Shown here one piece after another: positions 1 through 6,326 of a stretch of 8,084 nt of DNA. The translations under genes and the position numbers were made by a program. The notes under the pieces are model-generated. The model searched no databases and was not told where the DNA came from. It saw nothing but the letters and a program-made list of their open reading frames with translations. The DNA lies in NCBI GenBank assembly GCA_945862475.1, contig CAMAYW010000095.1:1-8084 (forward strand), written 5' to 3'. The number at the start of each line of letters is the position of its first letter. The first letter of the stretch is position 1. This stretch comes from Bacteriovorax stolpii (lineage in GTDB: Bacteria; Bdellovibrionota; Bacteriovoracia; Bacteriovoracales; Bacteriovoracaceae).

Positions 1-376
1 GTTTTTTTGATTTTTGATCTTCTTCTGAAATTAAAAGATGAATTGATCGATTCGAATCATCAACTTTTGGCAAAAGATGTTTTAGTTTTTCATCGTTATC
101 TTTTTTTGTAACAACGAAAATGTTTATTTTACCTTGATATGATTGATTCAAAATAGAATCTAGGCATGGGCGAATGAGTTCCCATTCACCATGAAAAGGA
201 ACTAAGATGCTTAATCCCTCATGAGAGATCGTCTGATCATTTTTAATTTCACTTTGTGATTTTCTTAAATCAAATTGTTTTTTGAGGAATATGAAAAGCA
301 AAATCGCCCAAGGAATGAGGGCGATTATTCCTGAGAGGTAAGATAAGATCGATAGAAAAAGAGTCAGTGCACTTAT
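1..376 (-). CDS. Membrane-anchored family 2 glycosyltransferase, N-terminal part (cut by left edge)
   Basis: The minus-strand frame is open from just after the pntB stop codon to the window edge. It encodes a hydrophobic stretch of about 34 residues (VLLISALTLFLS..., ending ...WAILLFIFLKK). A charged linker follows, then GLSILVPFHGEWELIRPCLD and SILNQSYQGKINIFVVTKKD, the typical start of a GT-A fold family 2 glycosyltransferase, where the nucleotide-sugar site begins at the VP motif. Ceramide-glucosyltransferase and HpnI-like enzymes share this anchor-plus-catalytic-domain layout, but acceptor and sugar cannot be told from the fragment. The start is uncertain. The frame has no ATG or GTG, and the first TTG (299-301) would delete most of the membrane anchor. 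I give ATA at 374-376 because an AAGG lies 8 nt upstream of it; CTG at 365-367 is the alternative. The gene directly follows pntB and is probably co-transcribed with it. Confidence 0.7.
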   Translation of the reverse strand, partial: MSALTLFLSILSYLSGIIALIPWAILLFIFLKKQFDLRKSQSEIKNDQTISHEGLSILVPFHGEWELIRPCLDSILNQSYQGKINIFVVTKKDNDEKLKHLLPKVDDSNRSIHLLISEEDQKSKK

Positions 377-384
377 TAGAAGTA

Positions 385-390
385 CCTTTT
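385..390 (-). promoter_or_regulatory. Putative ribosome binding site of the glycosyltransferase
   Basis: On the minus strand AAAAGG overlaps the last two bases of the pntB TAA stop and lies 8 nt before an ATA triplet (374-376) and 17 nt before a CTG (365-367). The spacing favours the ATA as initiation codon, which would be rare. This is inferred from spacing only. Confidence 0.35.
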
Positions 391-1780
391 AGATTGCGTG
401 TACTAGAGCATCCACAGACTTTTTAGCATCTCCATAAAGCATTCGAGTGTTCTCTTTAAAAAATAAAGGATTTTCAATTCCTGCATATCCAGCACCTGTT
501 GATCTCTTAGAAACAATCACGGTTTTAGCTTTCCATGCTTCAATCACAGGCATACCGTAAATCGGACTTCCTGCATCCTCAAGTGCTGATGGGTTCACAA
601 TATCATTGGCGCCGATGACGAGAACAATGTCGGTTTCAGGTAGGTGAGGGTTTACTTCATCCATTTCATGAACAATATCATAAGAAATGTTGGCCTCTGC
701 CAATAGAACGTTCATATGACCCGGTAATCGTCCTGCCACAGGGTGAATAGCGAAAGTGACTTCTTTTCCCTGATCCTTCATTTTTTTAACGAATTCACAG
801 ATGGCATGTTGCGCTTTTGCTGTTGCCATTCCATACCCTGGAACGATAACAATTTTTCTTGCCTCTTTTAGAAGATCGCAAGTTTCTTCAATCGTGACAG
901 GTTTTAATTCTCCAGTGATCGCCGCAGATTGGATGGAAGACGAAGAATTTCCAATTCCTCCAAAGATGACGCTCAAAAATGAACGATTCATGGCCTTACA
1001 CATAATGTAGGAAAGAATCGCACCGGAGCTACCAACCAGTGCTCCAGTGACAATGAGAAGATCATTTGAAAGCATGAATCCTGCAGAGGCAGCCGCCCAG
1101 CCTGAGTAAGAGTTCAGCATAGACACCACGACTGGCATATCTGCTCCACCAATTGCCATGACAAGAAGGACCCCAAGAACGGAAGAAATGATAGTCATGT
1201 AGATAAGAGTGTTTAATCCCGCAGATGGATGAGAATCTAGATAACCTATCATCATCCCAATTGAAATAACGACCATTAAAATATTCAGCGTATGTCTAAA
1301 AGGAAAAATGAGCGGATTACTTTTAATTGTACCTTGTAGTTTACCCCAAGCAACAATAGAGCCAGTAAAAGTCAATGCTCCAATAAAAATGCCTAGATAA
1401 ACTTCAATCAAATGAATCGTATGAGCTGCCCCTGAAATGAGTTGGTTCTTCTCATCCATGTAGCTACCGAATCCAACTAAAACAGCAGCAAGTCCCACAA
1501 AACTATGGAGAATAGCAACGAGCTGTGGCATTGAAGTCATTTCAACTTTTTTAGCAATACCGATTCCTATCACTGAAGCGATGGCCATCATGATTAAAAG
1601 AATCGTATGACCTTCCGTGGATTCACCAAAAACCGTTGCAAAAATGGCAATGATCATTCCAATGATACCAAAAATATTTCCTCTCTTAGCACTCTCCTGG
1701 TTGGAAAGACTTCCAAGACTCAGGATAAAGAGGATTGAGGAAGCGATATAAGAAACTGTCTGAATTCCTTGTGTCATCAT
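389..1780 (-). CDS. pntB: Proton-translocating NAD(P) transhydrogenase, beta subunit
   Basis: This inner-membrane subunit carries most of the proton channel (domain II) and the NADP(H)-binding domain III. With PntA it couples proton entry to hydride transfer from NADH to NADP+. At 463 residues it is about the usual length for E. coli-type PntB and matches that protein along its whole length. The first ~265 residues are multi-spanning and hold the conserved VAILHSFVGLAAVLVGF segment with His92, equivalent to the channel histidine beta-His91 of E. coli, and GGADMPVVVSMLNSYSGWAA at 211-230. Domain III, from about 290, has GYGMA (315-319), HPVAGRLPGHMNVLLAEA (346-363), GANDIVNP (390-397) and the KRS...GYAG segment (425-434). 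The protein opens with two methionines. The first is preferred because AGAAGG lies 9 nt upstream of it, inside the last codons of pntA. The gap to pntA is 6 bp, so the two genes form one operon. Confidence 0.97.
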   Translation of the reverse strand: MMTQGIQTVSYIASSILFILSLGSLSNQESAKRGNIFGIIGMIIAIFATVFGESTEGHTILLIMMAIASVIGIGIAKKVEMTSMPQLVAILHSFVGLAAVLVGFGSYMDEKNQLISGAAHTIHLIEVYLGIFIGALTFTGSIVAWGKLQGTIKSNPLIFPFRHTLNILMVVISIGMMIGYLDSHPSAGLNTLIYMTIISSVLGVLLVMAIGGADMPVVVSMLNSYSGWAAASAGFMLSNDLLIVTGALVGSSGAILSYIMCKAMNRSFLSVIFGGIGNSSSSIQSAAITGELKPVTIEETCDLLKEARKIVIVPGYGMATAKAQHAICEFVKKMKDQGKEVTFAIHPVAGRLPGHMNVLLAEANISYDIVHEMDEVNPHLPETDIVLVIGANDIVNPSALEDAGSPIYGMPVIEAWKAKTVIVSKRSTGAGYAGIENPLFFKENTRMLYGDAKKSVDALVHAI

Positions 1781-1786
1781 GTGAAT

Positions 1787-3307
1787 CTACCTTCTAAACA
1801 TTTTTAGCATTCTGTGAGTAATAAAAAATCCACCAGCAATATTGATTGTGGCCACAAGTACCGCAATTAAAGCAAGAATACTTATAGGAGAGGTGATATC
1901 TACTTTCGTATGAAGAATCCCCCCAATAATAATGATTCCCGAAATTGCATTGGTAACACTCATAAGTGGTGTATGTAGCGAGTGAGACACGTTCCAAACA
2001 ACTTGCCATCCAACAAAACACGAAAGAACAAAAACAGTGAAATGTGAAAGAAATTCTGGAGGGGAATATTTACCGATCATAAATAGTATCAAAGCAAAAA
2101 ATAAGCTACCAACAATCATTGGGGCTGTACCTTTCTTCTCGGCGGGAGCCTCTAATTTTACAGCGGTCTCTTTTTTTGTAGAAGGTTGCGCACTTACACT
2201 GATAGGTTTTTGAGGCCAGTTAATCTCGCCATTATAAACAACCATCGCTCGTCCTACGATGTCATCATTCATATCAATTTTAAACTTCTCATTTTTTCCC
2301 ATGTCGTCTAATAGATGACATAAGTTATTTCCGTAAAGTCCACTTGCTTGAGCTGGCAATTGATCAACCTTACCAACAATGGTGACTCCCTTGTAGTTGT
2401 AAACTTCGCCAGGACGAGTGACTTCACAATTACCTCCAGTTGAGGCCGCGAGATCTACAATCACTGAGCCAGGTTTCATGGACTCAACCATGTCCTTTAA
2501 AATAAGTTTAGGAGCAGCTCTGCCGGGAATCTGGGCCGTTGTAATGATAATGTCCACTTCCTTTGCCTGAGCTCTAAAGAGGGCCATTTCAGCATCTATG
2601 AAGGCCTGACTCATCTCTTTTGAGTACCCCGTTGAAGTCGATCCATCTTCATCTATTTCGACTGTTATGAACTGAGCTCCCATACTTTGGATTTGTTCTC
2701 TTACTTCTTTTCTAGTATCGAATGCTCTTACAATAGCACCAAGACTGTTGGCGGTACCGATAGAGGCTAAACCCGCTACACCCGCACCGATAACAAGTAC
2801 TTTTGCAGGATCAACTTTTCCCGCAGCTGTAATCTGGCCATTAAGAAATCTTCCAAAATAATTAGCACTTTCAATCACAGCTCGATATCCAGCGATATTG
2901 GCCATTGAGGAAAGAACATCCATCTTTTGTGCTCGAGAGATACGTGGGATGGCGTCCATAGCAATAGCATTAATCTTTTTTTCAGCAAGTGCCTTTAGTA
3001 TATCTTGATTTTGAGCTGGCCAAAGATAGGAAGCAACTAACGTCCCTGAGTTTATGATTTCAATTTCATTTTTAGTTAAAGGCTGTACTTTTAAAACGAT
3101 GTCAGATGCCTCATACAGGGATTTCACTTGATCTAAAATTTTAGCACCTGCTTTAACATACTCTTCGTCAGAAAAATTCGCTCGGGCACCAGCATTCTTT
3201 TCAACCAACACCTCAAAACCTTGTTTAAGTAATCTCTCTACCGTTTTAGGTGTGGCGGCGACTCTTTTTTCAGATTCTAAAATCTCAACAGGAATTCCTA
3301 CTTTCAT
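1787..3307 (-). CDS. pntA: Proton-translocating NAD(P) transhydrogenase, alpha subunit
   Basis: This subunit binds NAD(H) in domain I and supplies the first membrane helices of the transhydrogenase. From the chosen ATG it is 506 residues, close to E. coli PntA. It starts MKVGIPVEILESEKRVAATP, the family's normal N-terminus. Domain I shows the RISRAQKMD loop (Arg122, Gln127 and Asp130 correspond to the conserved RQD residues), the dinucleotide motif GAGVAG (174-179), RAFDTR just after it, and a mobile loop with GYSKEM near 227-232. A hydrophilic linker (about 373-394) leads to four membrane helices near 397-414, 420-440, 454-466 and 475-496, including WNVSHSLHTPLMSVTNAISG. It ends RMLKMFRR, as in E. 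coli. Splitting alpha from beta after this helix cluster is the enterobacterial arrangement. A GTG at 3350-3352 would add 15 residues (KKLGTPYFYSFGAL after the initiator), but it lacks a ribosome site and the extension is outside the family's N-terminus. Confidence 0.97.
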   Translation of the reverse strand: MKVGIPVEILESEKRVAATPKTVERLLKQGFEVLVEKNAGARANFSDEEYVKAGAKILDQVKSLYEASDIVLKVQPLTKNEIEIINSGTLVASYLWPAQNQDILKALAEKKINAIAMDAIPRISRAQKMDVLSSMANIAGYRAVIESANYFGRFLNGQITAAGKVDPAKVLVIGAGVAGLASIGTANSLGAIVRAFDTRKEVREQIQSMGAQFITVEIDEDGSTSTGYSKEMSQAFIDAEMALFRAQAKEVDIIITTAQIPGRAAPKLILKDMVESMKPGSVIVDLAASTGGNCEVTRPGEVYNYKGVTIVGKVDQLPAQASGLYGNNLCHLLDDMGKNEKFKIDMNDDIVGRAMVVYNGEINWPQKPISVSAQPSTKKETAVKLEAPAEKKGTAPMIVGSLFFALILFMIGKYSPPEFLSHFTVFVLSCFVGWQVVWNVSHSLHTPLMSVTNAISGIIIIGGILHTKVDITSPISILALIAVLVATINIAGGFFITHRMLKMFRR

Positions 3308-3312
3308 CAAAG

Positions 3313-3316
3313 CTCC
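3313..3316 (-). promoter_or_regulatory. Ribosome binding site that decides the pntA start
   Basis: On the minus strand GGAG sits 5 nt before the ATG at 3305-3307. The upstream GTG alternative at 3350-3352 has no purine-rich site in front of it. Together with the family N-terminus this fixes the pntA start at 3307. Confidence 0.75.
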
Positions 3317-3381
3317 AAACGAGTAAAAATAAGGTGTGCCTAATTTTTTCACTATTCAGAGTTAAGCTCAACAAGATAATC

Positions 3382-3408
3382 ATGCCTCCCAACAAAAGGG
3401 GGAGGCAT
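3382..3408 (-). terminator. Hairpin between the parB-like gene and pntA, possible weak terminator
   Basis: ATGCCTCCC (3382-3390) pairs perfectly with GGGAGGCAT (3400-3408) around a 9-nt loop, giving a GC-rich 9-bp stem 11 nt past the stop of the parB-like gene. On the minus strand the stem is followed by GATTATCTTGTTG, which is only moderately T-rich, and no proper T-tract follows on the plus strand either. It may be a weak intrinsic terminator, a transcript-stabilising 3' hairpin, or an operator-like site in front of pntAB. I see no convincing sigma-70 promoter in the remaining ~70 bp before pntA. Confidence 0.45.
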
Positions 3409-3419
3409 AGTCGCTCATT

Positions 3420-4310
3420 TTAATTAAGTATTGCGGATGAGTGCTCTTCTGGCGTTTTCTTATGACTTGCGCCATGAAAAATTCCCAGATCATTTATGAG
3501 TTCTTGCGTTTCTTTTGGATAATCCAGAATTTCAAATCCCTCAAGTTCAAGTTGCTTCATCTTTTTGATCAGCTTTTTTAGGAGTGAATCTATTTCGTGA
3601 AAAGATTTCTGATGAGGGTCATTTGGAGTCGATTCAATCGCTTCATGAACTCCTTGAGTCTTCGCCAATTTTACAAATTTTCTAATCTCTTTGACTGGCA
3701 AGTTTTTAACATGAAGAAGGGCCTTAGGTTGATCTTCTTTTTTTAATTTAACGATCTCATTGGTCTGACTAAGAGAGAGTTCTCCATTCTTTCTCGCTTC
3801 TTTAACTTCATTCGAGGAGAGTTCATCACGATTGATGGCCTCATGAATTTGCTTTGGAGAAAGTCCCGTTTTTTCAGAAACCATGACTAAAAATTTTTCA
3901 GCTGGAAGGACCTCTTTCTCAGGAACTTCTGGGTTTTCTTCAGATGAATTGGCGTTTAGGTCCTCTGAAATTTCAGGTGGAAAAAGTTCCTGATAAATTT
4001 CTTTAGCTCTTCTTAGGTGAGACTCAATTTCTATTTTCGTTAGATCTTTTCGAACAAGATTTTCATCAATAGAAACAAGCTCTCTTTCAAGTGCATTGCC
4101 TTCAACGACCATCACAGGGGAGTGATCGAAGCCTAAATTTAATAGGGCCTGATAGCGTCTAGCTCCGGCCAAAATAACGTTGTCTTTGGAAATGACTAGA
4201 GGAGCGATAAGTCCTAATGTTTTAATTGATTTTTCTAATTCGCTAACATCAGTACCTAGTCTTAGGTAAGGATTTGAAACTTTAAGCTCACTTAGCTTTC
4301 TTTTCTCCAT
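3420..4310 (-). CDS. Orphan ParB/Srx-domain DNA-binding protein
   Basis: The protein has 296 residues. Residues 1-95 match the ParB N-terminal (ParB/Srx) fold: KLSELKVSNPYLRLGTDVSE, then a segment ending IAPLVISKDNVILAGARRYQ that corresponds to the GERRxRA nucleotide-contact box, here with GARR at 49-52. ENLVRKDLTKIEIE (83-96) follows, corresponding to the ENxQRxDL box. An acidic linker (about 110-135) leads to a likely helix-turn-helix, FLVMVSEKTGLSPKQIHEAI (140-159), then mainly helical charged sequence with a lysine-rich coiled stretch near 243-257. This order is that of ParB and Noc-like proteins, but no parA lies beside it, so a chromosome-segregation role is not supported. A ParB-like transcription or nucleoid factor is as likely. 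CTP binding is possible but the GERR glutamate is replaced. The ATG is preceded by GAGAGG at 5-nt spacing. The 104 bp to the upstream gene show no clear promoter. Confidence 0.8.
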   Translation of the reverse strand: MEKRKLSELKVSNPYLRLGTDVSELEKSIKTLGLIAPLVISKDNVILAGARRYQALLNLGFDHSPVMVVEGNALERELVSIDENLVRKDLTKIEIESHLRRAKEIYQELFPPEISEDLNANSSEENPEVPEKEVLPAEKFLVMVSEKTGLSPKQIHEAINRDELSSNEVKEARKNGELSLSQTNEIVKLKKEDQPKALLHVKNLPVKEIRKFVKLAKTQGVHEAIESTPNDPHQKSFHEIDSLLKKLIKKMKQLELEGFEILDYPKETQELINDLGIFHGASHKKTPEEHSSAILN

Positions 4311-4414
4311 TTATGCCTCTCGTTGTGTGTGTAAGGTCATCATGGATTTCTTGATGGTTTTTGTCAGGAAAAAGAAGTTCACAAAATCTATCATCAATAA
4401 TTTTTATGAATGCT

Positions 4415-4990
4415 CTAGAAAAGATGGGGAATGATGAGTTTTGTCTCTTTTTGATATCTTCGATATTCATCGCCAAATTCATGACAGAGCATTTTTTCTT
4501 CCTGAGGAATTCTGACAGATAAAAATAGTATCATTTCGGCGAGGGGAAGTAGAAGAGAGAAGAGATTTTGGTATGCAATACCAATTCCTAAGATCATCAG
4601 AAGATAACCCGTATAGCTTGGGTGGCGGACAAACTCGTAAGGACCATCTTTAACGATACGGTGATTTTTACGAATACCTATTTCCATTGTGAAAAATTGA
4701 CCCAGAGTTTTAATCGCATACATGCGTGTGAAGGTACCCACAAAAAAGATGAATGTTCCCAAAACGATAAAGATTGGATTTCCGGCCTCGTTAAATCTTT
4801 CATACAGCCCCCAGGCCTGAAAACCCAACATGGGAACATAAGCAAAAAAGATATTTAGGTATGAAAACATGGGATCGCGACGCTTATCAGATTGATCTTT
4901 TCCAAGACGGTTTTGAGTAACGAGAAGACTTATCACAAGATAAAGGTGGATCGTAAAGATGAGACTTAGAAGAATAAAATAACCATTCAT
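4415..4990 (-). CDS. Isoprenylcysteine carboxyl methyltransferase (ICMT/PEMT) family membrane protein
   Basis: The protein has 191 residues and is an integral membrane protein with about five hydrophobic segments (near 4-25, 43-62, 71-90, 125-139 and 142-158). The signature of the ICMT/phospholipid-methyltransferase family is in the C-terminal half: RIVKDGPYEFVRHPSYTGYL (111-130), then RIPQEEKML (160-168) and FGDEYRRYQKET (172-183). In characterised members these segments form the S-adenosylmethionine pocket, with the RHPxY histidine and the paired glutamates. Bacterial members mostly have unknown substrates, so a small membrane-associated acceptor is all that can be proposed; prenylated protein is unlikely in a bacterium. 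The ATG at 4988-4990 has a weak GGTG site 6 nt upstream. It follows the outer-membrane-like gene by 66 bp on the same strand. Length and motifs look complete, with no sign of truncation. Confidence 0.88.
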   Translation of the reverse strand: MNGYFILLSLIFTIHLYLVISLLVTQNRLGKDQSDKRRDPMFSYLNIFFAYVPMLGFQAWGLYERFNEAGNPIFIVLGTFIFFVGTFTRMYAIKTLGQFFTMEIGIRKNHRIVKDGPYEFVRHPSYTGYLLMILGIGIAYQNLFSLLLPLAEMILFLSVRIPQEEKMLCHEFGDEYRRYQKETKLIIPHLF

Positions 4991-5056
4991 GTGATCACCA
5001 TACCAAATCTCAAAAATCGGGTGGGAAAAGTTGTAAAACTTACAGTCTTTATAGCG

Positions 5057-5659
5057 CTAGAACCTGTGACCTGCACCCAAAGACCAGTAGGTCGTTTCAA
5101 GGGACAATTCTTTACCAAGTTCCATTTGGATAAAGGCTTCCTGTATGTCCCAGCGAAAGTAGCCCGAACCAATGAATTTAGGACCTTTAGAAGGCTTAAT
5201 TGATTGGTTTGAAACCTTGGGTGGATTTTCTTGATCCGTAAAAAGAATGGGTAGCTTGAAACCGAGTTCAATTTTATGGTCAAAAATATAAAATCCCATC
5301 CCTGGTGCTAACTTGAGTCCGTACGTTTTAACTGTTTCTTTCAGTGGGCCATCGCTTTCTTTTTTGGAAATGAATTGAGTCTCACCGATAAATAAACAAT
5401 TATCGATAAAACGATGGAGACCATGATTTGAATGTCCAAGTGTGCCGCCAAGGCAATAGCCAGAACTTTGAGCTAAAATATCTTTAGAGAAAGAGGTGGA
5501 GTTGAGGCTAGCGATATCATCAAAACCTAGAAAGTCTAGGTAAGTAGATGCTTCATTAAAGAGATCATGATTTTTTCCGTCGGCCCAAGACTTGAAGGGA
5601 TAAAAAGAAAGAAAAAAATTCCAAACGATGAAATAGATTAAAAAAAATCGCTGCTTCAT
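5057..5659 (-). CDS. Small exported protein, probable outer-membrane beta-barrel
   Basis: This 200-residue protein starts with a basic residue pair and a strongly hydrophobic stretch ending PFKSWA, followed by DGKNHD. A signal-peptidase I site after Ala26 (S-x-A) is likely. The mature part alternates polar and hydrophobic residues in strand-like runs: GYCLGGTLG, LFIGETQFIS, TYGLKLAPGMGFYIF, KIELGFKLPILF, FIGSGYFRWDI, AFIQMELGKEL and TYWSLGAGHRF. It ends in Phe, the C-terminal signal commonly read by the BAM machinery. Seven to eight strands would suit a small eight-stranded barrel. Cys69 and Cys88 may form a disulfide. I recognise no specific family. The start ATG has GGGG 5 nt upstream. It is the first gene of the leftward block, next to the divergent region, and may share a transcript with the methyltransferase gene 66 bp downstream. 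Confidence 0.7.
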   Translation of the reverse strand: MKQRFFLIYFIVWNFFLSFYPFKSWADGKNHDLFNEASTYLDFLGFDDIASLNSTSFSKDILAQSSGYCLGGTLGHSNHGLHRFIDNCLFIGETQFISKKESDGPLKETVKTYGLKLAPGMGFYIFDHKIELGFKLPILFTDQENPPKVSNQSIKPSKGPKFIGSGYFRWDIQEAFIQMELGKELSLETTYWSLGAGHRF

Positions 5660-5764
5660 TTAAACCCCAAAAGATGACTCAATTAACAAAGCTCTTGGTT
5701 GAAGTAAAATAATCTAATCTAAATTGCTCCTTAAGAGTCCGTAAATCTAGGAGGTTAAGTAACT

Positions 5765-5782
5765 GTGAACTTAGTCGACTAA
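5765..5782 (+). other. Possible five-codon leader ORF behind a perfect Shine-Dalgarno
   Basis: AGGAGG at 5749-5754 is the strongest ribosome-site match in the window, yet it lies 67 nt before the annotated gene. The first start-type codon after it, 10 nt downstream, is GTG, which opens GTG-AAC-TTA-GTC-GAC-TAA, a five-codon reading frame. Such a site could drive a tiny leader peptide or act as a standby ribosome site, or it may be coincidence. No attenuation hairpin could be recognised. Confidence 0.2.
5771..5782. promoter_or_regulatory. Perfect 12-bp palindrome, candidate operator
   Basis: TTAGTCGACTAA is its own reverse complement and lies 39 bp before the start of the rightward gene pair, in the divergent region. 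Perfect 12-bp palindromes in such positions often bind dimeric repressors, but only one copy was seen here, it is in an AT-rich region, and no regulator is known for it. As a hairpin it would have no loop, so a DNA site is likelier than an RNA structure. Confidence 0.3.
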
Positions 5783-5821
5783 AACGTTAATGTTGTTAGA
5801 ATTCATGTCGATAAGGTCCGT

Positions 5822-6325
5822 ATGAAAAAAATCACGACCATTTTAATTTCTATGGGTTTCTCATTACTTTCTTTTTCTGCAACTGGCCCCATAAGGCAAG
5901 AGATTCAAGATTTGCTTCCAGAAGAGCTCCGTTTGCTTGGACCTGATGACTCTAGGGAAAAAATTGAAGAAAGGTTTTCCAAAAAAATTTCTAATAAAGA
6001 GGATTCATCGAATTTATATTTAAACTATTTTGAAAATAAGAACGATGTAACGATAGGATCAAAGGATGGAAAAGTTAGTTACCTTTATGTAGAACTGCCA
6101 GATAGTCTTTCGTCTAAAGCAGCTTCCCTTTATCAAAAAGTTCTCTCATCACTTACAGAAAAACAAAAAAATGACATCAATGAAAAAATGAAAAAAGATA
6201 CCTCACATGAGAAGGGGAGATATATTCATATTGATTTACCTGAAGAGGGATTGAAACTAGAATTTTCAAATACAGAAAAAAAAGAACTCCATTCAGTCAT
6301 ATTCTTTATGAAGAAAGGGAAGTAA
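5822..6325 (+). CDS. Exported protein of unknown function with two BamE/BLIP-like halves
   Basis: The protein has 167 residues. An N-terminal signal peptide (MKKITTILISMGFSLLSFSA) ends near residue 19-21, with no lipobox cysteine; the protein has no cysteine at all. The mature part seems to have two similar halves. One is a charged helix, SREKIEERFSKK (44-55), then two strands, LYLNYFENKNDVTIGS and GKVSYLYVELP. The other is a helix, LTEKQKNDINEKMKKD (111-126), then RYIHIDLPEEGLKLEF and LHSVIFFMK. A helix followed by a strand pair, with the phrase DGKVSYLYV, recalls SmpA/BamE and beta-lactamase-inhibitor-like (BLIP) domains, which often bind partner proteins in the periplasm. That resemblance is by eye. 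The ATG has AAGG 5 nt upstream. It ends 1 bp before the peptidase gene, which suggests a joint function with it, such as a partner, inhibitor or chaperone. Confidence 0.75.
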   Translation: MKKITTILISMGFSLLSFSATGPIRQEIQDLLPEELRLLGPDDSREKIEERFSKKISNKEDSSNLYLNYFENKNDVTIGSKDGKVSYLYVELPDSLSSKAASLYQKVLSSLTEKQKNDINEKMKKDTSHEKGRYIHIDLPEEGLKLEFSNTEKKELHSVIFFMKKGK

Positions 6326-6326
6326 T

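Larger units (their letters stand above)
5660..5821. promoter_or_regulatory. Divergent intergenic region with promoters for both flanking blocks
   Basis: These 162 bp separate genes transcribed leftward and rightward, so at least one promoter in each direction is expected. No strong sigma-70 box is evident. On the minus strand TTTACG followed after 18 nt by TAGATT is a weak candidate. On the plus strand TTGGTT (5695-5700) and the AATCTAATCTAA run (5711-5722) are suggestive but badly spaced. The right half holds a perfect AGGAGG (5749-5754) and a 12-bp palindrome (5771-5782), listed separately. Confidence 0.5.

Noticed and set aside
801..1010. A 69-codon plus-strand frame opposite pntB
   Set aside because: It is antisense to a strongly conserved part of pntB (domain III start) and has no features of its own.
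1794..2021. A Tyr- and Cys-rich 75-codon frame within pntA
   Set aside because: It is a shifted-frame reading of the membrane-helix region of pntA. The in-frame product matches the family to its last residues.
3308..3352. A 15-residue N-terminal extension of PntA from a GTG codon
   Set aside because: No ribosome site precedes the GTG, while the internal ATG has GGAG at good spacing and yields the normal family N-terminus.
4311..4394. A 27-codon minus-strand frame whose TAA directly abuts the ATG of the parB-like gene
   Set aside because: It has no ribosome site before its ATG, its composition is not distinctive, and a frame of this length is expected by chance in AT-rich DNA. The abutting stop was the only attraction.
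4288..4482. A 64-codon minus-strand frame bridging the methyltransferase gene end and the parB-like gene start
   Set aside because: It overlaps the well-supported 3' end of the methyltransferase gene by 68 bp and the start of the parB-like gene by 23 bp, lacks a recognisable family, and its first codons only mirror the methyltransferase codons in another frame.
4987..5283. A 98-codon minus-strand frame inside the outer-membrane-like gene
   Set aside because: It is a shifted-frame shadow. The 200-residue frame has a signal peptide, strand pattern and C-terminal Phe, and this one has none of these.
5711..5722. AATCTAATCTAA as a short direct repeat or iteron
   Set aside because: Only two copies of a 5-bp unit occur, which is expected by chance in AT-rich intergenic DNA.
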